NCBI RefSeq assembly: GCF_026210795.1
Contig: NC_089443.1
Location: 4,402,001-4,466,000 of the forward strand
Length of the DNA stretch: 64,000 nt
From: Rhizophagus irregularis
Taxonomy: Eukaryota; Glomeromycota; Glomeromycetes; Glomerales; Glomeraceae
Reading direction: 5' to 3'
Shown here in pieces: positions 21,602 through 31,619 of the stretch (its first letter is position 1; each line of letters begins with the position of its first letter). A program made the translations under genes and the position numbers. The notes under the pieces were generated by a model. It was not told the DNA's origin and searched no databases. It saw nothing but the letters and a program-made list of their open reading frames with translations.

Positions 21602-23287
21602 TCAAACTTGCTGATGTAATGTATTGAATAATTTATATAATTTTCTAGCTCTAAAGATTTTTTGGTACAAATTCACATCTGTTATATCAGGTAAAAGCTG
21701 TTTGATTTCTTGATATACCATAGATGTTGCAGTTTTTTTTTTAACTCCATCAGCAACAAAGTTATCAATCATTTTGTCATATTTTTCTATAAAATAGCAC
21801 CAGTATAAAATTGCTTCTTGACCAACCTTAATGGCTTTTCTAAACATGCAAGCTATATTTTGTGCAGTATCTGATAAGCTAGAGTCCTGTTTTAAAATTT
21901 GATCTGATGAAAAAGCGTGCACAGGTGACGATAACTGTTGCTTTAACTCCTATTCCACAATTATATTTTTATCCAACTTGGCAATTACTTCATCATGCTG
22001 ATCAGGTTTAAGTTTCTCCATGTCACATGACTTTGATCATGAAGAATTTTCACAGTTTTCAAGATTACATGCTAATTTGGATGCATTAACTTGCGGTTGC
22101 TTTGATAAGATGCAAGATGCTGATCTTATGTTTTCAGAACTAGCCTTATAAGATTGTGATAAGTCGTGCTCATCTTACTCTGAAGTTAACATGTCTGTGA
22201 CCTCAGAAATTTTAGTCACATCCTGAGAAATTATCACAGGTCGAAAAGTGAAAAATCAGGCACCAATCGGTCACCAATCAGGTAGCTGATTGGTGCCTGA
22301 TTGGTGACCGATTGGTGCCTGATTGGCATTTTCGCCAAATACCGTCACCAATCAGGCAGTTTGCTAACTTTTGATCCAGTGATCAGAAAAAGATGAAATA
22401 TAGCTCATTGGAATCGTCTCAACATGACGAATCTAATGGTAGTAAAATCTCATTTCTAGGATTAATACTTGATGAGAAATTAAGTAAAATATAAAAATAA
22501 AAATGTATTATTTATATTTTATTTAATTTTTTATTAACTATTAATCCTAGAGATGCGATTTTACTACCATTAGATTCGTCTTGTTAAGACGATTCCAATG
22601 AGCTATGTTTCATTCTTTTCTGATCACTGGATCAAAAGTTAGCAAACTGCCTGATTGGTGACGTATTTGGCGAAAATGCCAATCATCACCAATCGGTCAC
22701 CAATCAGGTACCTGATTGGTGACCGATTGGTGACTGATTGATGCCTGATTTTTCACTTTTCGACCTGTGTATGAATGCCTCTTGATCTCTCTGTTTCTTT
22801 TCCAGTTTCCTCTCTCTAATCTCATTGCTAATGCTTTTCTTATACGTCTCATCCAAGAAATCGACCATTTTCTTATCGTTACCATCAAGGTCACTACTCA
22901 CTAGGTGCTTGTCCTACTTCATTATTGAGTTTGTCTATTACAAAATCAGGTACATCAACAGTTGGTACCATCACCACTGGCATCGCTTCTTCACCGTTTT
23001 GTGTCTAACCAAATAACAACGCCATACCATCTACTGCTGAACTCTATGATTCTAATAATGCAAGTCTAGCCTTAAGCTCTCTGACTCTAGACTTGAGTTC
23101 AGCATTCTCAGAATCATGCCTTGCATTCTCTTCAATAATTTGCTTCAGCTTCGCATTCTCAGCCTTAACCTCAGCAAATCTTAGTAATTTCTCTGAGTTC
23201 AGGAATCTTATCATTTTCTTTCCTAAGTTTGGCAATCTCAGTTAAGAGCTTGGCATTTAATTCTCTCAATGAATCAGTGGATTGCAT
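21602..23287 (-). pseudogene. coiled-coil lineage-specific gene, broken by a MITE
   Basis: From an ATG at 23285-23287 the minus strand encodes a heptad-like region (MQSTDSLRELNAKLLTEI, LRKENDKIPELR, AEVKAENAKLKQIIEEN, ENAELKSRVRELKARLALLE), then a linker with VPTVDVPDFVIDKLNNE, a KKMVDFLDETYKKSIS / IRERKLEKKQRD block, and beyond the insertion a C-terminal block TASMVYQEIKQLLPDITDV-type ending ARKLYKLFNTLHQQV. The gene is dead: frameshift near 23230-23240, the 535-bp MITE at 22235-22769 inside the coding region, and stops between 23050 and 21922 that are mostly CAA, CAG or CGA codons changed by one C-to-T. The C-terminal block is the same family as the hypothetical protein at 5009-5488. Function unknown. 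Confidence 0.65.
22235..22769. mobile_element. foldback MITE, 535 bp, core copy C
   Basis: Terminal inverted repeat CACAGGTCGAAAAGTGAAAA with the 3-bp duplication TAT at 22232-22234 and 22770-22772. The element is palindromic over nearly its whole length: outer arms with GATTGGTGACCGATTGGTG repeats, then GCAGTTTGCTAACTTTTGAT, then the shared core (GATCCAGTGATC, ATAGCTCATTGGAATCGTC, GACGAATCTAATGGTAGTAAAA) and an AT-rich centre near 22500. Its ends match those at 8532 and 17682. It sits in the coding sequence of the coiled-coil gene. Confidence 0.9.
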
Positions 23288-24178
23288 GTTCGATGATAAT
23301 TTTTTATATGAGATGGAATAATTCAAAAGTTTGTTAGCATAGATAAAAAACTGTGACAAAATATCACGATCAGAATTACTGATTTATTGATGTAAAAAAA
23401 TAAATTACAAGATTTGAAAATACATAAACGTTTTACAAAGTAAAGTAGAGTCTCTATACTAATGCTTGCTGGCGTTTCATTCATCTAAAGTATCTATACT
23501 AATAACATAATATCCCAACATTAATTCTAATCCAATTTCATTTACTTAACGTCAATATTCTGGATAGAATAAAAGGGTCAATTATGCATAGAATATGTGC
23601 GGAGTCAGAAATAAATTAGCAATATTAAAACTTACCAAAAGTTTATGTTCTCTACCTAATAAGGTCCTCGAAAGTTCTGAACAAAAAAAATAGATATTGG
23701 CTTTGCAAGCTCTGAGTCGCTTCTTTGTAAATGCACAGTCATAACTGAAATATTCATATCTTATATTGTGTAGTCTTAGTTTCACCGATCAGGAATTATT
23801 TTGATTGGCACTCTCATGTGACATTGTGACATGTGGCTAATTTTTGATTGATAAATTTTTTTCGTAATTTTGTATTTGATCCTTGACACATCGCTAACTC
23901 AGTTCGTAGTAATTACTGACTCACAGTTTGTAGTAATTAGTCAACAGCCATATATGGATATATATATATATATAACATATAATCAAAATGTCAAGCTACT
24001 CTTCGCTATTTTGAGTACTTTCGCTATTCCGGATATAAACTAATTTTGAGGAAAATTCCCTACCTGCTAGATTTAACGCTGTATCAATAAGGTCTTTTAC
24101 TTGTGTTATACTGAAAAATTACTTGTTTGACCCTTATTTTTAACTCTCAATTTTTGCAATTGCAGATATAGTGAAATC
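23288..24178. other. spacer upstream of the CRN gene
   Basis: Holds the probable promoters of the divergent coiled-coil gene and the CRN gene. A (TA)n run lies at 23958-23972. A 67-codon frame at 23582-23785 has no supporting feature. No other gene is visible. Confidence 0.45.
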
Positions 24179-27136
24179 ATGGTATTTTGTATCATTCTAG
24201 GTGATAACACTGAAACTGCTTTTCCGGTTAAACTTCCTAGTGACAAGAAAGTTGGGGAACTCAGGGAATTAATCACTAAAATAAATCCAATAAGTTTTGC
24301 CAATATTGACGCAAAAGACTTAATCCTATGGCAAGTTAGTATTTCTGACGAAGATGTCAAAAAAATGAAAATTCTTAATACCAAGCCTCCTTCTGATATT
24401 AACATTGAAGAACTTGAGGGTAAGGTTATGTTCTCTAGAAAAGAAATTAAATTTTACTTCTCTGAAGATCCAGTCGATGAACATATCCACATAATAATCA
24501 TCCGGCCACAACTACCCGCCACCACTGGTAAGTATCTTCCAACGTTTTACCTCTTGAACAAGAATTTTGCAGTAACAAAATATCGATTTAGTCTGATCTC
24601 TTTTTTTCGCGTTAAAGTAGGTCCCTATCAAGGCATTCCACGAGGTACAGTATCTCTAGTTAAATTTCCTGTGTTGTCTTAGTCTTTGTATTCTGGCCCG
24701 CCATTATTAATACATATAGGTTACTTGCACCATATCTATTTGTTAATACACTGTGCTTTCTTATTGTTTACAAAACATAGTGACGTCAATTGAAGATGCC
24801 ATGAAAAAGATTTTGAAGGGAATTCATAAACAAATGAACGTAGACAATGTAGACAATAATAAGTCCAAGTCTATGGCTCTAAAACAACGTGACCTTAAGC
24901 AAGCTATTGATGTGATTGACAGGAATTTTTGTAATTCCTTAGATAAACAAGAAACTATAAAAAAAGAAACTTCCATAGCAAAGACAAACTATCGAATCCT
25001 TTTATGCGGTGGAGCACCTGGTATAGGTAACTTTCATACATTTTCTTGTATGTTTTTACAGCAGATAAAGCAGTTTTAGCCTTCTAATTAACAAATTTAA
25101 ACTATAATTCACTAGGAAAGACGCGTTATGGAGTTGAATTGTTTAATTGTCTTGACAAAGAATGGAAAATATCAAAAGGCCAAAAGCCTTACATGCTTTA
25201 CATGCTTCTTGATTTCTCTAATAGCTATGCTTTAGATGAATATGAAATCCAAGAAGATATGAAAATTGCATCAGAAATCATTCTTGGATTGCGGTTGGCA
25301 TACTACTTTTTTGTCAAAAAAAAATATGTGATGAGTTTTGCAATGTTTAGTACAAAAGCCAATGAATATAAACATATTTTCAAGTTAGATAATGTTCTCG
25401 CGCACATCTACAGCCATGAACACAAAAGACTTCAACCTGGCCAGCATCTTTTCATTTTTCTCCAAATTGATGAATTTCAGCTTATTTTTAAAGATCGAAA
25501 GGAAAGAGCTGAATTATTTAAACAGTTAATGTATGTTCTTGGGCATCACATGACCAGAAAAATTCCAAACATATTCATACAGACTCTACTATCAGGTACA
25601 GCACCACAGGACGCAATACGAGCAATGGAACCTTCAATGTATTCTTGTGAACCTCTTGACCTTCCACTGCTTTCCTTAGAGTCACGCCTTGATATAATGA
25701 GGGAATTTGCAACAAATCATGATGTTTCTGATTGTGTATGGATGCCAAAAATTTGGATACATCAATTACTCCTTGATACAGGTGGTCTTCCACGTGCTTT
25801 GGAATACCTTTTTGCAGAATTATTCGGGCAAAAGTTTACAAATATTAAGGAATTTTTTGAAAATCTCGAAAAAAGGATCACAATCCCATCAACAATCTAT
25901 GCCAATGTCACAAACGATATTAATAGGGCATATAAAATCAAAGCTTATGCTAGAAACCATAAAATTCTTATATACGAGCTTATTTACAGAAATATTATGG
26001 TAATCGAATCAGATATGTCTGATGAGTTACAAGATGGTAACTCTACTGAAAAATTAGAACATTTGGAGCGTGATAGGCACTTGATACTAAGGAAATTGGA
26101 AGGAAAAGATAAAGTTCTAATTGATATACCATACTTCTTTATGTATCTTTATGCTGATGTCCTTGGAATTTTTACAGAAAATCTAAATAAAGCATTTTTA
26201 CCTGATTCAGATTGGTCATGGAATAATTGGAAAATATTTATTGCAGATTTTATAGCATCACACATCACTATGATTGATGTGCTGAAAAAAGAAAAATTAT
26301 TAAAACTTGGAGATTTCTTTCGTAGTGCACAGGGTAGTGATATTACACTGGGCCTGTTGATCAATTTTGAATCTGTTGAAATCTATGAATTAATACATCA
26401 ATTTCCATGCCTAAATCTTTCTGCAAAAGCGGGAAAAACTGCTATGTTAAAGCCAGGTTACATTATGATCAATGGTTATTCGGCACCATTTGCAGATGTC
26501 TTTTTTTTAGTAGATAACCCTGAACCTATTCTTATTGCTATTCAATGCAGAAAGAGAAAAAAATCTCTTGATTTGAAAATAATTGAAGATGAACATAAGA
26601 AAAATTTGAATATTTCTGAAAAAATAAAAGAAAAGGCTGAAAAAATCAGAGAAGATGCTGAAGTAAAAGGCAGAGAGATGAAAGAAAAATTGCGAAATGA
26701 GGCAGAGCAATATACACAACTTGCAGATTTTTTGAGCAAATATCGTATTATCACAATTTTTATTACAACTCAGCGTTTCAGTGAAAAATTGGAAGACCTT
26801 CCTGATGATTGTATTTTGATTCATCAAGAAAACTTTGACATTTTTTTCGGGCCTGTATTTTCCTCTCGTATAAAGCTTGTAATGACTAGAGATTCAAATC
26901 CAAATCTAAGTACTGCAAGTGAATTGATGTCAAGATATAAAGCAATTAGTCAAAATATAGGGGAAAGAATTGAAAAAACTAGAAAGAGAAGGATTTTTAG
27001 GTCACATAAAGAGTTTTGTCAAGAATTTCCAGATTTGGCTGAAGATGATGAGATCCGAAATAATTTTGTTTACTACCCATACCCTCCACATATAGAACCC
27101 TTTGAACATTCAAACAAGAGAACACGTTTAAAATAA
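24179..27136 (+). CDS. Crinkler (CRN) protein with NTPase and nuclease-like domain
   Basis: Four exons: 24179-24527, 24621-24644 (24 nt), 24781-25026 and 25116-27136, all introns GT-AG and phase 1, giving 879 residues. Residues 1-115 form a CRN ubiquitin-like header (begins MVFCIILGDNTETAFPVKLP, includes DLILWQVSI in the place of the LxLFLAK motif and ends with IHIIIIRPQLP). Residues about 200-440 form a P-loop NTPase: GGAPGIGKT, Walker B FLQIDEFQ, sensor LLSGTA, and GGLPRAL. Near residues 665-690, ADVFFLV...IAIQCRKRKK resembles a PD-(D/E)XK nuclease core in which the acidic residue before the basic one is Gln. A long charged helix follows. No signal peptide is evident, as usual for fungal CRNs. 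Known family members act in host or self nuclei; any effector role here is inference. No frameshift or internal stop is seen. Confidence 0.88.
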
Positions 27137-27944
27137 AATCTTTTTCACTTTTTTTTCTACCACGTTGGATTTCATCATTGCTAATATTTTATGAATAATG
27201 TCATTCTTTATCACATTACACAATGCACATATATTCACATGTATACATAAAAAGTGACTTGTAGTTTTATTTTATTAATAAAGTATCACATGCATTATAT
27301 AAAACACATTACAGTATAACAGCATAATTATGTAGCATTTCAAATAACTGATATAACAAGTTAAATGCATTTATTTATTTTTTTTGCATAATACACCGTA
27401 AAATTAAAAATAAAGCAACAATGGACGAAATCTTTATCAATAAAATAAGAGAAAAAAAAATTGGTATTAGATAAGCGAAATGAAACAAACTTCTTCAGAA
27501 AAGGAACTATTCATTTCCTCATCCACTAATGATTTCCTGCAACCAAAATGAAGTTAGATGAACTATTGTTAGGAGAATTAGTTAGTAACATTATCATTTC
27601 GTGACTACCCAAGAAATCCTGTCAGTACACAAATAAAAATTATGTGACAGCATGAAAAAAATTCACGCACTTTTGCCAAGAAAAATTTTTTATTAATACA
27701 TGCGAAAAATAAATACAAATGTTCAGGACTCTGCTCGTGATACATGACATCTATGCTATGGCTAATCCTACAGTCTAACTAACCACCTGACATTTATGTG
27801 ACTTGGAAATTCGCTCTCCTTCTTTATGAAATGTCTGTAAAATACATGATTATTAATTATAAGAAATTAGCCGTTAGCCATTAAGGTGCTTCGTAGGCAC
27901 TTTGCAAGATTGCAAGAAATAGGAATTTGCGAAATAATAAATTC
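27137..27944. other. intergenic, no gene seen
   Basis: The 3' region of the CRN gene with AATAAA-type signals near 27280, then AT-rich sequence. No frame worth reporting. Confidence 0.45.
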
Positions 27945-28665
27945 TTACATATTATATCTATTTAGCAAGTTAGAGTATTTGAGCTGTTCCTCCTCGAAAA
28001 GCTTTCTCTTCTTTTTTGTGTCCTCCTGACTTGCCATACCAAAGTCAATCAGATAGATGTCACCATTATCATTAATTAAGATGTTTTCCTTCCGAATGTC
28101 ATTGTGGAGGATGCCATACTTATGGATCGCTTCTAATCCTTTAATAGCCCTTGTCTTTTGCTGTTTCTTTATTTTTTGGTCGCTCAACGAAGTGCTAACA
28201 ATAGTCATGCTGATAACGAAGCTCATACTTCCTTCATAATATCCATAACAGACCAACTTGAAGATATACTTGCCTTGAATATTAGCAAGGTCTTTATAAA
28301 TCTCAACTTCTTTTTGCATTTCTTCCAGGACATACGCAGAGCTTTTGATAAATCTATGCTTTTCAAAGCAATCGTATCACTACGAAACTTGCAAAGGAGT
28401 GTTTTACTACTTCACCCTTCACCTAGTATGCCCTTAAACTTAAAGTCTGTGAAGCTAAACTTTTGCTGATCTACAGGGGGTTGTTGGAAGTTCTAAAGGC
28501 AGAAGACGATTGTTGATTTGCAAAAGTACTAGAAGTTGATTGTTGATCTATTAAAAAGCTGGAAGTCGATTTCAAATGTGACCAAAGATTATGTGAATTA
28601 TTGTCTTCATAAGCTGGCACTACTACTTGAGGTTTAGGAAACTTGGGTTCCCTTTCACCTGTCAA
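27945..28665 (-). pseudogene. protein kinase, dead copy
   Basis: The minus strand encodes a short kinase: an N-terminal serine/glutamine-rich stretch, FSFTDFKFKGILGEG (glycine loop), TIALKSIDLSK (VAIK-type lysine), EEMQKEVEIYKDLANIQGKY (helix C), HKYGILHNDIRKENILIND (catalytic loop HNDxxxxN), YLIDFGMAS (DFG) and a basic tail ending SNLLNRYNM. It ends soon after the DFG, as in a small kinase family of these fungi. It is broken by a frameshift near 28471, a TGA directly after GEG in the glycine loop (one C-to-T from CGA) and a frameshift near 28335. A hAT-like element has inserted 62 bp upstream. Confidence 0.75.
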
Positions 28666-28727
28666 GTTAGATATGCATATGCCTTAAGAACTGGTAGAGA
28701 TTCAGATTGTAGTGGAAGGGTTTTTGA

Positions 28728-29814
28728 TAGTGCTTCGACCTGAATGAAAACCGTCATCCGGATTACACAAAAAAAAAATCCGGATTATATCTGGATTGAC
28801 CCAGATTTTGAATCTGGATCAGATAATCTGGATAGAAACTGGAAACCGGATTGGATTTACAAATGATCAGCAATAATTCTGGCCAGAATTCATAACGCCG
28901 GCCAGAATTACAAATTGTGTAACATTAAATTTCATGCCAGCCGATAAAAAATTTTTTGCCCGGTGGCTAAACTATTTTTCCGATGTCATGTGATGCTAAT
29001 TTCGGCCAGAATTACCAATTTGGCCAAAATTATCCAAGACCACGAAATTTACATAATTCCAATTTCATTAAATACTTTTCTTTAAAATATTTTCATATTA
29101 TTTCAGCATTGTCTCAGACTATTGTTTAACATTTCTTTGTAAATTATCTAATTATGAAATTTTAAACAAGATATTTTTATATACAGCTAAAGATTACTAT
29201 AAATAGATGTGTTGGGTTTGTAAGGCAATTTTTTAAGGATTTGTTTCTTCTTTCAAAAATTAAAGAATCATTTGAATCAAATTATATAACACTAGTTTTA
29301 ATTTTTTAAAAAAGTTGTTATAATTATATAAATTTATAATATTGAACAATTTTTCATTTAAAACAATAATTATTATTTTGTTGTAACAAAAATAATATAA
29401 AGTTTTTTTTCTTTTGAACGTTTGAATGTGAAATCTAAAATTATTTGTTATTTGTTAATGTATAAATTTAAATAAACAAATCTGATACAAACTTCAATAA
29501 ATAAATTATAATTGAAAAATCTTCTTAAACTTACTGTATTAAAAAGTTTAATATAACAAATATAAATTTAATAAATTTTAATAAAAAAATTGGTATTAGG
29601 CACAAAAATAATTAGCCATAATATCATTTAGATATAGATCAGCAAAATTATTATTAATAAAAAAAAAAATAATAAAAATTTCATCCGGATTCCAGGTCAA
29701 ACCGGATATTTTTCATCCGATTTATAATCTGAATGAAAACCGTGAAAATCTGGATATCCGATAAAAAAAAATCTGGATCAATCCAGATTGATCCAGATAT
29801 GGGTCGAGGCACTA
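28728..29814. mobile_element. hAT-like non-autonomous element, 1087 bp
   Basis: Ends TAGTGC(T/C)TCGACC in inverted orientation with an exact 8-bp duplication GTTTTTGA at 28720-28727 and 29815-29822. Subterminal regions are rich in ATCCGGATT / ATCTGGAT phrases that can pair between and within the ends. The centre (28860-29640) is AT-rich with GGCCAGAATT repeats at 28880-29030. No transposase. Confidence 0.88.
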
Positions 29815-29822
29815 GTTTTTGA

Positions 29823-30508
29823 GATCCAAAGTTCTGCATGCTCATGACGTAGGAACCAGTGATTATCATAGGTGGTGAGTATGCTATATCTAAGCTCATT
29901 TCCTTCCATACAATTATAGATTTGCTAAATTACATCCTTGCCTTTACTCATCTGATAAAACTAAAGCTCTGAATGGGTCAGTCCGGTTCAGTTTTTTTGT
30001 AGTTTGGGTAGAACTGAAAACCGAAATGGAACCGAACCAGAACCGTCCGGTTCAGTTCAGTTCTATCCGAAATTAAGAAAAATGCGAAAAAATGAATACA
30101 TGACCATCCAGTGATCGTACAAAGACGAGCCATAGCTCGTTGGAATCCTCTCATCGAGATGCGTCGAATGGTGGTAAAATCAAGTCTCTAGCATCGATAG
30201 ATCACGAGATAGAATATAGTGAGTTTTCTTAAAAAATTTGTATTAGAAAATGATCCATTGATGCTATAGACATGAATTTACCACCATTCGACGCATCTCA
30301 ATGAGACAAATCTAATGAGCTATAATTTGTCTTTTTACAATCACTGGATGGTCATGTATTTGTTTTTTCGCATTTTTTCTTAATTTCGGATAGAACCGAA
30401 CCGAACTGGACGGTTCCAAGTCTAAAACCGAACTGAAAACTGAACCAAATTTTTTGCCGGTTCCAGATCAGTTCCCGGTTCAAACTGGAACTGTTCGGAG
30501 CTTTATGC
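29823..30508. other. spacer with CCGGTTC-rich repeat
   Basis: 29970-30504 is bounded by TAAAGCTCTGAA and the complement of TAAAGCTCCGAA and is rich in GAACCG / CGGTTC phrases, so it looks like another short inverted-repeat element, although I could not find a matching target duplication. It contains the foldback listed at 30041-30415. No gene. Confidence 0.4.
30041..30415. repeat. 375-bp palindrome (foldback), core copy D
   Basis: Arms begin ACCGTCCGGTTCAGTTC and run inward through TATCCGAAATTAAGAAAAA, GCGAAAAAATGAATACATGA and the shared core ATCCAGTGATCGTACAAAG, ATAGCTCGTTGGAATC, CGTCGAATGGTGGTAAAATC; the right arm returns the complement up to 30415. The centre is at about 30225. Outer arms are unrelated to the outer arms of copies A-C. 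Confidence 0.85.
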
Positions 30509-30699
30509 ATTACAGATAGTGCTCTACATGAGCCGGCTCGAGCCGAGCTACAGTCTGGCTTGGCTCGGCTTGTAGATCTGCGCCAAGCCAAGCCTGAAAT
30601 GAGCCGAGCCACAAAAAATCTTGGCTCAGCTCAATTTGAGCCAAGCTGAGCCATGAAAATCCTGGCTTGAACCAAGCTGGGCTCGAACTGACTCGAGCT

Positions 30700-31392
30700 G
30701 GCTGAGCTTTATCATAAAAACGTTTTCGCAACGTTTTTACTTTAAATTATTAAAAAAAATGTTGCGAAATGTTTTTTACTTTTATATTTATATAAAATGC
30801 CGAAACTATTTGTTTCAGCATTGTTCTTTTGATTTTACATGTAAAAATGCCAAAACTGATAGTTTTGGCATTTTTTTTGATTTTACATGTAAAAGCGCCA
30901 GAATAATTGATTCCGGCATATTTCCTTTTGGTTTTACATGTAAAAACGCCGAAACTGATATTTTTCTTTTGATTTTACATGTAAAAATGCCGAAACTGAT
31001 AGTTTCAGCGTTTTTTTTGATTTTACATGTAAAAGCACCAGAATAATTGGTTCTGGCGTATTTCCTTTTGGTTTTACATGTAAAAATGCCGAAACTAATA
31101 GTTTCAGCATTTTTCTTTTGATTTTACATGTAAAAATGCTGAAACTGATAGTTTCAGCATTTTTTTTGATTTTACATGTAAAAGCGCCAGAATAATTAGT
31201 TCCGGTATTTTTCTTTTTAGTTTTACATGTAAAAACACTGAAACAGATAGTTTCGGCATTTTTTTCGATTATACATGTAAAAACGCCAGAATAATTAGTT
31301 CTGGCATTTTTCTTTTTGATTTTACATGTAAAAACGCCAAAACTTAGTTTCAGCGTTTTTTTTCAATTTTACATGTAAAAATGCCAGAATCA
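30700..31392. repeat. ACATGT tandem array, left half
   Basis: Starts with AACGTTTTCGCAACGTT hairpins at 30720-30775. Then come repeating units of about 40-50 bp: TTTTACATGTAAAA, a core such as GCCGAAACTGATAGTTTCGGC that is itself palindromic, and a T-rich spacer. It ends inside a unit at 31392, where the transposon begins. Confidence 0.85.
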
Positions 31393-31619
31393 TTAGGTGG
31401 CACAAACTGGTAATTATGGTTTACATATCCCGGCCGGGTCTGTAAATCGTGATACCAAAATTTTTTTTTTTTTATAATTGACCAATAATAATTGCGCTTA
31501 ATATCACGTGATAAATTTCATTTATTAAATTGTAGCACAGCATATAAATCACATGTATATATCTTTAATTGACTAAATAGCATACAAGCATACATTCAAA
31601 ACGAAAAAAAAAATCTGCT

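Noticed and set aside
29970-30504. A further inverted-repeat element with TAAAGCTC(T/C)GAA ends
   Set aside because: The ends match over 12 bp, but I found no target duplication, so it is mentioned only as part of the spacer and not called as a separate mobile element.
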